DNA from: Lysinibacillus sp. SGAir0095
Lineage (GTDB): Bacteria > Bacillota > Bacilli > Bacillales_A > Planococcaceae
Length of the DNA: 64,000 bases
Assembly: GCF_005491425.1 (NCBI RefSeq)
Contig: NZ_CP028083.1
Location: 1,016,001-1,080,000 of the forward strand
Direction of reading: 5' to 3'
Part shown: positions 37,048 through 46,413 of the stretch, in pieces
Numbering within the stretch: position 1 is the first letter of the stretch
How the letters are laid out: each line of letters begins with the position of its first letter
Notes under the pieces: model-generated
The model's database searches: none
What the model saw: only the letters and a program-made list of their open reading frames with translations
Told to the model about the DNA's origin: nothing
Made by a program: the position numbers and the translations under genes

Positions 37048-37122
37048 TTAAGCCCCCTTAAAATTCATGATACAAATAATTATAACAGAAATTAAAAAAA
37101 TTCGATATTTCTCGTATGCTAA

Positions 37123-37842
37123 TTAACTGAAAGTTTCAACTAATGCCCGTTTAAGATCAGGCTTCCAATACTTCCAAGTATGATTACCATCGAATTCCTC
37201 ATAGAAAGTTTTATAACCTTTTGTAGTAAGTAAGGTGTGAAGTTGTCTGTTCGGTGTCAAAAAGTCTTTTATTTTTTTATCTGTTGTTAAAACTTGATCT
37301 TCACCTTTACCAATCACATGATAGATTGAAATCGCATTTATATTATTCGATTTTTCTACAATGTTTAAAACATGCTCATCTACAAACGGTGATTGTAAAA
37401 TTGCTTTTCCAAAAATTGTCGGATATTTTAAAGCTGCTATTAGGGAAACAGTCGCCGCCATTGAATCCCCGATAATACCTCTTGTTGACCCTAGCTGAAA
37501 AGTCGAAAACTCCTCATCCAAGTATGGAACAAGCTCGTGTGCAAGGAAACGTAAATAAGCTTCGTGCAATTCACCTGTAGGTATATATTTTTTCCTGCGA
37601 TCTCCTACACTCTTATAAGGAATTCCTACAATAATAATATTTTCAATTTCGTAATCATTAAGTAATTGATCTGCTAATCGTGTGATGCCACCCAATTGGA
37701 AATAATCCTTACCGTCAGAAGCGATTAGAATGTTATATTTGTTTAACGGAGTATAATTGGCAGGTACATAAATTAATAATTCCTGTTCTTCGTTTAAAGA
37801 CGTACTAAAAAATGAAATTTCTTTAATGGTTCCGCGATCCAA
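37123..37842 (-). CDS. yjcH: YjcH-type esterase
   Basis: Enterochelin-esterase-like alpha/beta hydrolase, 239 aa, without a signal peptide. The nucleophile elbow is GDSMAA (Ser near residue 119) and the terminal His lies in EFDGNHTWKYWKP. ELLIYVPANYTPLNKYNILIASDGKDYF is the family's N-terminal pattern. A GGAGGG ribosome site precedes the ATG. It is first in the yjcH-G-F run and divergent from the PgpA-like gene. Confidence 0.88.
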   Translation of the reverse strand: MDRGTIKEISFFSTSLNEEQELLIYVPANYTPLNKYNILIASDGKDYFQLGGITRLADQLLNDYEIENIIIVGIPYKSVGDRRKKYIPTGELHEAYLRFLAHELVPYLDEEFSTFQLGSTRGIIGDSMAATVSLIAALKYPTIFGKAILQSPFVDEHVLNIVEKSNNINAISIYHVIGKGEDQVLTTDKKIKDFLTPNRQLHTLLTTKGYKTFYEEFDGNHTWKYWKPDLKRALVETFS

Positions 37843-37984
37843 TAGGAGACCCTCCTTGTCTTCAATCTAATGTACCGAAATTGTATCATAACGAAAGTGC
37901 TGCGTGTACTATGTAGTATGGAAAAAGGTACTAATAAGAAAATTTTAAAGTCTACATCCAATAAATGAAATGGGGCTTGTTAAG

Positions 37985-38566
37985 ATGCAGGATAAAAATA
38001 ATCGTGTTCCATCTGAAGATGTTGCACAAGCAACGAAAGAAGCGCTAAAAAGACGTGGAGTAGAAATTACAGACATCGCTGAGATTGTATATCAAATGCA
38101 ATTACCATATAATGCAGACTTATTAATGGAGCATTGTATTGACTCGGTTGAACGAGTTTTAAGAAAAAGAGAGGTTCAACATTCTGTACTTGTAGGTATT
38201 GAATTAGACGAATTAGCTGAAAAGAAAATGTTATCGGTGCCTCTACAGTCCATAATTGAGTCCGATGAAGGCTTATTTGGTGTTGATGAAACGCTTGCGC
38301 TAGGAGTAGTTATGACGTATGGGAGCATCGCTTTAACTACTTTTGGTTATTTAGATAAAAATAAAGTTGGAATAATTAAGAAACTAGATACAAAATTAGA
38401 CCTAAGCGTTCATACCTTTTTAGATGATTTAGTTGCTAGTATCGCAGCTAGTGCCGCGTCAAGAATTGCTCATCGAATGCGTGATTTAGAAGAGGGAGTA
38501 GAAACATTTGCAGATGAACCTGCATTAGTACTTGAATCTTCATCAAATTCGAATTCTAATATCTAG
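37985..38566 (+). CDS. PgpA-like phosphatidylglycerophosphatase (YutG-like)
   Basis: 193 aa. VEITDIAEIVYQMQLPYNADL, ESVERVLRKREVQHSVLVGIELDELAEK, ESDEGLFGVDE and the helix pair ending DDLVASIAASAASRIAHR match the PgpA/YutG group, which dephosphorylates phosphatidylglycerol phosphate. ATG 37985 has GGGG 9 nt upstream; ATG 37970 is part of that site. The Ser/Asn-rich tail is poorly conserved. The enzyme activity is inferred from family. Confidence 0.82.
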   Translation: MQDKNNRVPSEDVAQATKEALKRRGVEITDIAEIVYQMQLPYNADLLMEHCIDSVERVLRKREVQHSVLVGIELDELAEKKMLSVPLQSIIESDEGLFGVDETLALGVVMTYGSIALTTFGYLDKNKVGIIKKLDTKLDLSVHTFLDDLVASIAASAASRIAHRMRDLEEGVETFADEPALVLESSSNSNSNI

Positions 38567-38633
38567 TATGCTTGATTGTATTGTAAATAATAACGTAAAC
38601 TTAGAAATATATTTAATAAGAGAGGCAAAACCA

Positions 38634-38714
38634 ATGAAACCAAAAGATATAAAAACATTGATTACAAGTGGCACAGTGATTTTAGCCGTTGTTTTATATT
38701 TATTATTTAGATAG
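38634..38714 (+). CDS. 26-aa hydrophobic peptide
   Basis: A very short frame, MKPKDIKTLITSG followed by a hydrophobic stretch ending LYLLFR, behind an AGAGAGG ribosome site 8 nt upstream. A terminator starts 4 bp after the stop. The charged start plus single membrane helix suggests a small membrane protein, but there is no family match and no support beyond layout. Confidence 0.4.
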   Translation: MKPKDIKTLITSGTVILAVVLYLLFR

Positions 38715-38717
38715 ATG

Positions 38718-38758
38718 AAATCAGCTCCCTCAACTTAGAAAGGGAGCTGAATTTTTAT
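38718..38758 (+). terminator. Terminator after the PgpA-like unit
   Basis: TCAGCTCCCT pairs with AGGGAGCTGA, then ATTTTTATTT. Confidence 0.88.
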
Positions 38759-38780
38759 TTCATCTATATAAAATTAATAG

Positions 38781-39589
38781 TTATTCATCACTGGGTCTAG
38801 TTACATTCTGTGTTATACAGACGTCCCAAGAAATGATGGTTGTACTATCTCGAACATGATTCTCCTTAATGGTTTGTAATAATGTCAATAACCCATCATC
38901 GATTATTGGACAATTCATAATATGATAGATATTCTGGGATGAAGAAACAGGCTCGTTAGGACATTCAATAAGTCCATCTGTCGTTAAAAATAGTCGATTT
39001 ACGCTTTTTCTTAGCTCTCTAATACCACTACTATAACAGGGGATTATTTGGTCGAAAGTGTTCACCTGACCAACCCATTCATAAAATTGCCGTTGATTCA
39101 ATTGAAATTGACCTAACTTGGCTAGTTCTTTATGGAAAATATAGGAACTGCAATCCCCGACTGAAAACCACCAGATGTATTTATCTTTTCTTAGAACAAT
39201 TAGGCAAGCCGTTTCACCTTGAATTTTTCGACAATCCGAAATAAACTGTTCATCTTGAAATAGGTTAAGAACTGTTTTCTCTATTTCTTTAAAAGTTTGT
39301 CTAAAGGGCAAATTTAATAAAGCTTGTAATTCTTTCTTTTTAAATGTGAATTGCTGTAAAACAATTTCGGCACTTTCTGCAGAATTGTGAGCATCTAAAA
39401 TGACGGCGAACTGCCAATTTTTTTCTCATCTACCCAAATCAAACAACCATCTTCGTTCTTATATTGTCCTGCCATTGAGTTCCCGCCGAATCGACCGAGG
39501 GAAATATTACTAATTTTTATAATATCGATTTCATCTACAAAATTTGCTTGGCTCCCGACCCATTTAAATTCAACAATGGAATCTTGCAT
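38781..39589 (-). pseudogene. PP2C-like phosphatase gene with a frameshift at an A7 tract
   Basis: Two minus-strand frames join into one protein of about 269 aa if one A is added to the A7 run at 39418-39424. The first (39589 down to 39395) encodes residues 1-60. The second continues from NWQFAVILDAHNSAESAEIVLQQF to the end at 38781. LDAH takes the place of the PP2C DGH motif, and LFLTTDGLIE near the C-terminus is the second metal-site region (TDG). The join gives continuous sense without a gap, so a single-base loss in a homopolymer is likely. It could be a true lesion, phase variation or a sequencing error. Confidence 0.75.
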
Positions 39590-39908
39590 ATCAATTATTC
39601 TCTAAAAAGTTGGATTGGATTTTTGGTTTATGCTTATCACAAATGAAAAAGGTCTCACTCATCTTCATTCCCCCTAATTTTGATTGCAGAAAACTGTCTT
39701 CTCTTAAGGACATTTCTTACTTTCCCTAATCAAGAATTCACTATATATATTTTCTACATTCTAATTTTTACCATTTTTATTGTCAATAATATCTTAGAGA
39801 AAACAGAGAAGGGATTAAGAAATTAAGCAAATTAATAGACCCTTCTCAATTGAAAAGGGTCTCGTGTTTTATAAGGTATAAAAATGTTAACAACAAGCTT
39901 AATAATGA
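39590..39908. other. AT-rich gap upstream of the frameshifted PP2C gene
   Basis: About 320 bp that contains the likely PP2C promoter and the hairpin at 39837-39862. No other gene was seen. Confidence 0.4.
39837..39862 (-). terminator. Hairpin after the small acidic gene
   Basis: AGACCCTT and AAGGGTCT arms enclose TCAATTGA with one mismatch. The T-run is weak in both directions, so termination is uncertain. Confidence 0.5.
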
Positions 39909-40073
39909 TTAAAAATCAACTGGCTGTCCAAAGTCTTCTTGTGGCAATTCTTCTTCATCTTCTTTTAAGAATAAAAAAGATTCGTCCTTTAACTGATGTA
40001 ATCTTTCTTCATTTAATCCAATAGACAAAGGTCCTGAAAAAATTTTCTCCCACCAAGTATCAGTCGAAATCAT
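39909..40073 (-). CDS. Small acidic protein, 54 aa, unknown
   Basis: Found by direct translation. It opens MISTDTWWEKIFSGPLSIGL and ends with an acidic stretch (EDEEELPQEDFGQPVDF). AAGGGGG lies 9 nt before the ATG, and codon use looks like the neighbours. There is no membrane segment or Cys. I do not recognise a family. The paired tryptophans and acidic tail look like a small adaptor or regulator, but no function can be stated. Confidence 0.6.
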   Translation of the reverse strand: MISTDTWWEKIFSGPLSIGLNEERLHQLKDESFLFLKEDEEELPQEDFGQPVDF

Positions 40074-40231
40074 AATAAATTGCCCCCTTCATTTTGTCTC
40101 TTTCCTTCTAAATACCATTTATGAATATAAATTAAACATTTAAGAAGGATTTAGACGATAAATTGTAGTAAATTGTACATAGTTATTATGAACAAAACTA
40201 TTTTAATTATGTATCGAGGGTAGGGATGTAG

Positions 40232-41623
40232 ATGGCAAGATATTCAGCAAAAGACGTTGAAAGCATGATAGAAGAGCAAAAAAAATTTTTTTTAACAGGG
40301 CATACTAAAAATATTGAATTTCGAAAAAAACAATTGCTAAAGCTAAAAGATAAAATTAAACAATATGAAAAAGAAATTCTAAATGCTTTAAATTTAGATT
40401 TAGGAAAGAGTGAGTTTGAGGCATATTCAAATGAAATCGGGATTGTCTTTGATAGCATTAACTATTTTATAAAAAATATCGATGACTGGGCAAAACCAGT
40501 CCATGTAAAAACACCTATTCATTTTCAACCTGCAAAAAGCTTTATTGTAAGGGAGCCTTATGGTGTTGTCCTGATAATTGGTCCATTTAATTATCCATTT
40601 CAACTTGTGATGGAGCCTTTAATTGGTGCAATTATTGGTGGGAATACAGCCATTGTTAAGCCTTCTGAGTCAACTCCCCATACAACTGAAATTGTAAAAA
40701 AGATTATTGAAGAAAGCTTCGATACTTCATTTATTCGAGTAGTCGAAGGTGAAAAAGAGGAAGTAACTCACTTAATCCAAGCGCCATTTGATTATATTTT
40801 CTTTACTGGTAGTGTGGCAGTCGGTAAGGTAGTTATGCGAGCGGCAGCTGAAAACTTAACACCCATTACTTTAGAGCTTGGAGGTAAAAGTCCGGCAATT
40901 GTTGATCAGACGGCAAACCTTGAAGTTGCTGCTAAAAGAATAGTCTGGGGGAAATTTAATAATACCGGCCAAACTTGTGTGGCGCCAGATTACTTATTTG
41001 TTCATTCTTCGATTTACGATAAATTCATAAAAGAGCTGCAAAAATCAATTGTGCAATTCTATGGTGTAGATGCCAGTGAAAGTAATGACTATGGGCGAAT
41101 TGTCAATAGTCGTCAGTTTAATCGCCTACAAGGTTTACTTGAAAAAGAAAAAGAAAATATTACATTCGGTGGAAAATTTGATGCCGAAAATCTTTATATG
41201 GAGCCGACTATTTTAGAAAATATAGAATGGTCCAGTCCGATTATGGAGGATGAAATATTCGGACCAATTTTACCAATCATGAAATATGACAATTTAAAAT
41301 ATGCCCTTCATCAAATTCAAAAGTTGCCAAAACCTTTAGCGGCCTATTTCTTCTCGGAGCATGAAAAAGCGATTGATTACTTCCTGGAGGAATTACCATT
41401 TGGAGGTGGCTGTATTAATGATACGGTTACACATGTTGCAAATCCTTATTTACCATTTGGAGGAGTTGGCCCATCTGGTGTAAATGCGTACCATGGGAAG
41501 GCAAGTTTTGAAAACTTTACACATCCAAAATCCATCATGAAGCGCTCCTCAAAATTAGCGAATAATTTGTTGTTCCCACCCTATAAGCAAAAATTAAAGC
41601 TGGTTCGAACGATGTTAAAATAA
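40232..41623 (+). CDS. Class 3-type aldehyde dehydrogenase (YwdH-like)
   Basis: NAD(P)-dependent aldehyde oxidation, 463 aa, shorter than class 1/2 enzymes, as in class 3. Motifs are IGPFNYPFQLVMEPLIGAI, FTGSVAVGK, ELGGKSPAIVD with the general-base Glu, and GQTCVAPDY with the catalytic Cys. A GAGGGTAGGGA ribosome site precedes the ATG. The C-terminal basic region could contact membrane. The natural aldehyde is not known. It is a lone gene with its own terminator. Confidence 0.92.
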   Translation: MARYSAKDVESMIEEQKKFFLTGHTKNIEFRKKQLLKLKDKIKQYEKEILNALNLDLGKSEFEAYSNEIGIVFDSINYFIKNIDDWAKPVHVKTPIHFQPAKSFIVREPYGVVLIIGPFNYPFQLVMEPLIGAIIGGNTAIVKPSESTPHTTEIVKKIIEESFDTSFIRVVEGEKEEVTHLIQAPFDYIFFTGSVAVGKVVMRAAAENLTPITLELGGKSPAIVDQTANLEVAAKRIVWGKFNNTGQTCVAPDYLFVHSSIYDKFIKELQKSIVQFYGVDASESNDYGRIVNSRQFNRLQGLLEKEKENITFGGKFDAENLYMEPTILENIEWSSPIMEDEIFGPILPIMKYDNLKYALHQIQKLPKPLAAYFFSEHEKAIDYFLEELPFGGGCINDTVTHVANPYLPFGGVGPSGVNAYHGKASFENFTHPKSIMKRSSKLANNLLFPPYKQKLKLVRTMLK

Positions 41624-41636
41624 AATTCGCCCAAAT

Positions 41637-41682
41637 AAAAACTTCGATTTTCGCATTTTCATGGCGAAAATCGAGTTTTTCA
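41637..41682 (+). terminator. Terminator after the aldehyde dehydrogenase gene
   Basis: TCGATTTTCGC pairs perfectly with GCGAAAATCGA, flanked by AAAAAC and GTTTTT. Confidence 0.88.
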
Positions 41683-41878
41683 AAAATCACCCATCTTCCT
41701 TATTATTGAAATGCATTTGAAGTGCTATAATATTGTATACAAATATTATCAGTAGTGTATTGTACTAACTTATACATAAAATTTTTGGAATTACGTACCT
41801 AATGAGGGTGTCGATTTTTGGTGAATTTTGATATGATTAAATTTATTTAGAAGTTACGGAAATTGAGGGGGCGTTATA

Positions 41879-42937
41879 GTGAATAATGTATTTGACGAAA
41901 AACGTACAATTGACTTATTAGATCAATTAGTGAATATTCCTAGTCCATCAGGTTATACAAAACCAATTATGCAATTTATAGGTAGTTATTTACATAACCT
42001 AGGCATTGAGTATAAACAAACAAATAAAGGTGCTATTATAGCTGAAATTGAAGGAGAAGATACAACTTCACAACGTCTATTAACAGCCCATGTTGATACT
42101 TTGGGTGCAATGGTGAAAGAAGTTAAGTCGAACGGCCGATTAAAGCTAACGATGATCGGTGGATTTAAATGGAATGCAGTTGAGGGTGAATATTGTACAA
42201 TCCATACTGCACAAGGGAAAAAAATTCGCGGTACCATCCTGCTCCATGAAACTACTGTGCATGTATACAATAATCCTGACACGATTAAACGCGATGACAA
42301 TCATATCGAGGTTCGTATAGATGAAAAATGCTTTAATGCTGATGATGTTCGTGCTACTGGTATTGAAGTGGGGGACTTTGTTTCCTTTGATCCCCGCTTT
42401 GAAGTTACGGATTCAGGATTCATTAAGTCCAGACATTTAGACGATAAAGCAAGTACAGCTTTACTTTTACAGTTGCTGAAGACCATTAAAGAAAACAATA
42501 TTAAGCTACCCTATACAACACATTTTTATATTTCTAATAACGAAGAGATTGGCTACGGAGGAAATTCGAATGTTCCTGAACAAGTCGTGGAGTATATTGC
42601 TGTAGATATGGGAGCAATCGGGGATGGTCAAAGCTCTGATGAGTATACAGTATCGATTTGTGCTAAGGATTCAAGTGGTCCATATCATTACGAGTTAACT
42701 AGACATTTAGTTGAGTTGTCAAAAAGTAATGCCATTGATTATAAGCTAGATATTTATCCGAATTATGGGTCGGATGCTTCTGCTGCAATTCGTGCAGGCT
42801 TTGATGTGAAACATGCCTTATTTGGACCTGGTATTGAGGCTTCTCATGCATATGAACGTACTCATGTTGACTCATTACGAGCGACTGCACAATTGTTATA
42901 CACTTACGTAATTTCACGAATGGATTCGGAGGATTAA
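41879..42937 (+). CDS. M42 family aminopeptidase
   Basis: Cobalt/zinc aminopeptidase of the glutamyl-aminopeptidase/PepA-FrvX group, 352 aa. Metal-binding segments are TAHVDTLG, RHLDDKAS, ISNNEEIGYGGN, AVDMGAIGD and SHAYERTHVDS. The start is GTG with GAGGGGG 8 nt upstream. murE starts 1 bp after its stop, so the two are likely co-translated. It may trim peptides, but no link to wall peptides is shown. Confidence 0.92.
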   Translation: MNNVFDEKRTIDLLDQLVNIPSPSGYTKPIMQFIGSYLHNLGIEYKQTNKGAIIAEIEGEDTTSQRLLTAHVDTLGAMVKEVKSNGRLKLTMIGGFKWNAVEGEYCTIHTAQGKKIRGTILLHETTVHVYNNPDTIKRDDNHIEVRIDEKCFNADDVRATGIEVGDFVSFDPRFEVTDSGFIKSRHLDDKASTALLLQLLKTIKENNIKLPYTTHFYISNNEEIGYGGNSNVPEQVVEYIAVDMGAIGDGQSSDEYTVSICAKDSSGPYHYELTRHLVELSKSNAIDYKLDIYPNYGSDASAAIRAGFDVKHALFGPGIEASHAYERTHVDSLRATAQLLYTYVISRMDSED

Positions 42938-42938
42938 T

Positions 42939-44411
42939 ATGTATACAGAGGAATTATTAAGTGTCATCCCGTTAAAGAAAATTACTGGGCAGCTACCTAA
43001 TACTATCAAAGATGTATCGATTGATTCTAGAAGTGTTCAACCGAAAAGTTTATTTGTATGTATTAAAGGTGAGACAGTTGATGGTCACGATTTTGCACAA
43101 AAAGCAGTCGATGCTGGAGCAACAGTAGTTGTAGCTGAACGCGAACTTTCGCTTGAAGGTGAAGTTGCACAAGTCATTGTAAAAAATTCGGATCGTGCGC
43201 TAGGGTTACTTGCAGCAAAATTTTTCGATTACCCTTCCAATGATATGATGATGATCGGCGTAACTGGTACAAATGGGAAGACTAGTGTATCAGGTATCAT
43301 TCACCATATGCTGGTAGGTATGGGAGAAAGGTCGGCATTATCCGGAACGATTGGTTTTGAATTGAATGGTGTCCTTTATGAAACAGCTAATACAACGAAT
43401 GACGTGCTTAGTACACAGCAAATGATATTCCGTGCCAAAATGGAAGGCTGTAGAGCGATGGTTATGGAGGTATCTTCACATGGTTTAGCCTTAGGAAGAC
43501 TTGCAGGTGTAGATTATGACGTTGCTGTATTTACAAATCTTACGCATGATCATTTAGATTTCCATGGGACAATGGAAGAGTATGGAAATGCGAAAGGCTT
43601 GCTATTCTCTCAAATGGGGCAAGATTTTACAAAAAACAAGTATGTCGTATTGAATGCAGATGATCCATGGTCTGAAAAATATGAAAAAATGACTTCTTAT
43701 CCGGTTTGGACCTATGGGTTGAAAAATGAGGCAATTTTCAAAGCAGAAAACTGTAATTATGAAGACGGATTAACAACATTTGATATGCTTACTCCCGAGG
43801 GGAAATTCCCAGTAACAATGCATTTACTTGGTGAATTTAATGTATATAACGTGTTGGCGGCTACTGCTGTTTTTTATGCTCGAGGATTCACAATTGAAGA
43901 AATCATTGAACAAATTGAGGATTTAGCTCCAGTGCGCGGTCGTATGGAGCGCGTTAAAACGGATTTACCATTACAAATTTTTATTGATTATGCACATACG
44001 CCAGATGCTATTGAAAAAGCAATCCATGCAGCGTTGCCATATAAAAAGCCAGAAAATAAGTTAATTTTCTTGATTGGTACGGGAGGAAATCGAGATAAAT
44101 CGAAACGTCCTGCTATGGCTAAAAAAGCGTCTAACGCAGATTATGTGATTCTAACAACAGATGATCCACGTTATGAAGAATACGATAGTATTACTCGTGA
44201 TTTGGAAAAAGGTATGCTGCATGAGAATTATGCTTGTATTGGCGATAGAGCTGAAGCGGTTCGTCATGCTGTTTCAATTGCTGAGCCTGGTGATATTATC
44301 ATCTTTGCTGGTAAAGGTCATGAAGATTACCAAATCATCGAGAATACAAAATATCCTCATAGCGATGCAGAAATTGCAATCGAAGCGGGTCGTTTAAAAT
44401 TTGTAATGTAG
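42939..44411 (+). CDS. murE: UDP-MurNAc-tripeptide synthetase MurE, DDPR type
   Basis: Adds the third residue of the peptidoglycan stem peptide, 490 aa. The ATP loop is GVTGTNGKTS (residues 107-116), the central domain has FTNLTHDHLDFHG, and the C-terminal domain has DYAHTPDAIE and GTGGNRDKSKRP. The amino-acid selection motif is DDPR (residues 407-410) in place of DNPR, typical of diaminopimelate-adding enzymes. That points to lysine or another residue, by analogy with the DDPR-type Thermotoga enzyme. The gene lies outside a division cluster and is followed by prfC, the order I recall in staphylococci. Lysine specificity is inference. Confidence 0.93.
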   Translation: MYTEELLSVIPLKKITGQLPNTIKDVSIDSRSVQPKSLFVCIKGETVDGHDFAQKAVDAGATVVVAERELSLEGEVAQVIVKNSDRALGLLAAKFFDYPSNDMMMIGVTGTNGKTSVSGIIHHMLVGMGERSALSGTIGFELNGVLYETANTTNDVLSTQQMIFRAKMEGCRAMVMEVSSHGLALGRLAGVDYDVAVFTNLTHDHLDFHGTMEEYGNAKGLLFSQMGQDFTKNKYVVLNADDPWSEKYEKMTSYPVWTYGLKNEAIFKAENCNYEDGLTTFDMLTPEGKFPVTMHLLGEFNVYNVLAATAVFYARGFTIEEIIEQIEDLAPVRGRMERVKTDLPLQIFIDYAHTPDAIEKAIHAALPYKKPENKLIFLIGTGGNRDKSKRPAMAKKASNADYVILTTDDPRYEEYDSITRDLEKGMLHENYACIGDRAEAVRHAVSIAEPGDIIIFAGKGHEDYQIIENTKYPHSDAEIAIEAGRLKFVM

Positions 44412-44443
44412 TTCTTAGCGTAGGATGAAACATGGTTTACTTG

Positions 44444-44478
44444 AGGCTGTTCGGTAAGTTAATGCTTATTGGACAGCC
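44444..44478 (+). other. Hairpin downstream of murE
   Basis: GGCTGTTCGGTAAG pairs with CTTATTGGACAGCC with two weak positions. The T-run after it is poor, so this is either a weak terminator or an mRNA stem. The rest of the 287-bp gap up to prfC is AT-rich without a gene. Confidence 0.5.
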
Positions 44479-44698
44479 ATTAAATTTAAGCAGTAGAATA
44501 AATTGCTGGATATATAAAAGGATTTGTTCTCAGTATAAATAGTAGATTAAAGGAAAAATGGTTGTGCTATTTAAGGATAATCTTTTATTATACTGATATG
44601 TACTTTTATGGAAATCGGTATAAGGAAAACATTTAAGCATGATTTTTTGACTAAACAAGGTTTTCCATTAGCAAGGGTATATAAAAAGGAGAAAAAGA

Positions 44699-46276
44699 AT
44701 GACTTCAAAATTAGAACAAGATATATTATCACGCCGTACCTTTGCCATTATCTCTCACCCAGATGCTGGTAAAACGACAATAACTGAGAAATTATTATTA
44801 TTCGGTGGTGCCATACGTGATGCGGGTACTGTAAAAGGGAAAAAAACAGGTAAATTTGCCACTTCTGACTGGATGGAAATTGAAAAGCAACGTGGAATTT
44901 CTGTTACATCTTCGGTAATGCAATTTGACTATCTTGGAAATCGTGTGAATATACTAGATACACCAGGTCACCAAGATTTCTCTGAGGATACTTACCGTAC
45001 TTTAATGGCAGTAGACAGTGCAGTAATGGTGGTGGATGCTGCAAAGGGAATTGAGGCACAAACGTTAAAGCTATTTAAAGTTTGTCGTCTACGCGGTATT
45101 CCTATCTTTACTTTTATCAATAAACTAGACCGTCAAGGGAAAGAACCCCTTGAATTAATTGAAGAGCTAGAGGAAGTTTTAGGAATTAATGCTTACCCAA
45201 TGAACTGGCCAATTGGCATGGGGAAAGAATTTTTAGGAATTTACGATCGTTATAACAAACGAATTGAACAATTCCGTACAGATGAAACCGAACGCTTTTT
45301 ACCGATTGATGAAGAAGGAGAGCTTGCAGTAGAGCATCCGATGAAAGTTACGTCCTATTACACACAAGCGATGGATGATATCATGCTATTGAACGAAGCA
45401 GGAAATGATTTTTCAGAGGAAAAAATCCGTCGTGGTGAGTTAACTCCGGTATTCTTTGGTTCTGCGTTAACGAATTTCGGTGTGCAAACATTCCTTGAAA
45501 CGTACTTACAATTTGCGCCTGCACCTCAACCACGTATAACAGAGGATGAGCAGTTTATTGACCCTGTAGATCATAACGAGCTTTCTGGATTCATCTTCAA
45601 AATTCAAGCAAATATGAACCCAGCTCACCGTGATAGAATTGCGTTCGTTCGAATTGTTTCAGGTAAATTTGAACGTGGAATGAACATTACACTATCCAGA
45701 ACGAACAAATCATTTAAAGTAACACAATCGACTCAATTTTTAGCAGATGATCGCGAAACAGTCGATGAGGCAGTTGCTGGTGATATTATAGGTCTTTACG
45801 ATACAGGAACATACCAAATTGGAGATACAATAGTTGGCGGTAAGAAGACGTTCCAATTTGAAAAACTTCCACAATTTACACCAGAACTATTTGTTCGAGT
45901 AACGGCGAAAAATGTAATGAAGTCGAAGCAATTCCATAAAGGGATTTTACAATTAGTGCAAGAAGGGGCAATCCAATATTATAAAACTCTTCATACAGAA
46001 GAAGTGATTCTTGGAGCTGTAGGACAATTACAATTTGAAGTTTTTGAGCATCGTATGAAAAACGAATATAATGTTGAAGTGCAAATGCAGCCAATCGGTT
46101 CAAAAATCGCTCGTTGGATCGAAAATGAAGAAGATGTAAAAGAATCGATGCATTCAACGCGTTCTATGCTTGTAAAAGACCGCTTTGATAATCTAGTCTT
46201 CTTATTCGAAAATGAGTTCGCAATGCGCTGGTTCTCAGAGAAAAACGAAAACATTAAACTTTATAGCTTATTATAA
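44699..46276 (+). CDS. prfC: Peptide chain release factor 3
   Basis: Ribosomal GTPase that recycles RF1/RF2 after termination, 525 aa. The P-loop is HPDAGKTT, switch I is [12 protein letters not shown]3 is DTPGHQDF and the base-recognition motif is NKLDRQ. The C-terminal RF3 domain holds the [16 protein letters not shown] segment. AAAAGGAG lies 7 nt before the ATG. A terminator follows, so it is probably monocistronic. Confidence 0.97.
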   Translation: MTSKLEQDILSRRTFAIISHPDAGKTTITEKLLLFGGAIRDAGTVKGKKTGKFATSDWMEIEKQRGISVTSSVMQFDYLGNRVNILDTPGHQDFSEDTYRTLMAVDSAVMVVDAAKGIEAQTLKLFKVCRLRGIPIFTFINKLDRQGKEPLELIEELEEVLGINAYPMNWPIGMGKEFLGIYDRYNKRIEQFRTDETERFLPIDEEGELAVEHPMKVTSYYTQAMDDIMLLNEAGNDFSEEKIRRGELTPVFFGSALTNFGVQTFLETYLQFAPAPQPRITEDEQFIDPVDHNELSGFIFKIQANMNPAHRDRIAFVRIVSGKFERGMNITLSRTNKSFKVTQSTQFLADDRETVDEAVAGDIIGLYDTGTYQIGDTIVGGKKTFQFEKLPQFTPELFVRVTAKNVMKSKQFHKGILQLVQEGAIQYYKTLHTEEVILGAVGQLQFEVFEHRMKNEYNVEVQMQPIGSKIARWIENEEDVKESMHSTRSMLVKDRFDNLVFLFENEFAMRWFSEKNENIKLYSLL

Positions 46277-46286
46277 AAAAGCCTAC

Positions 46287-46317
46287 TGAACGTCATTTAA
46301 TATGACGTTCTTTTTTG
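46287..46317 (+). terminator. Terminator after prfC
   Basis: GAACGTCAT pairs with ATGACGTTC around TTAAT, then TTTTTT. Confidence 0.88.
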
Positions 46318-46413
46318 TAGACTTTAATATTCCGAAATGTTAAATTCTTCCTAAGACATGGTAAAATGGAAATAATTGATAAATGTAATGGATAGATAGG
46401 GGATGAGTGAGAA

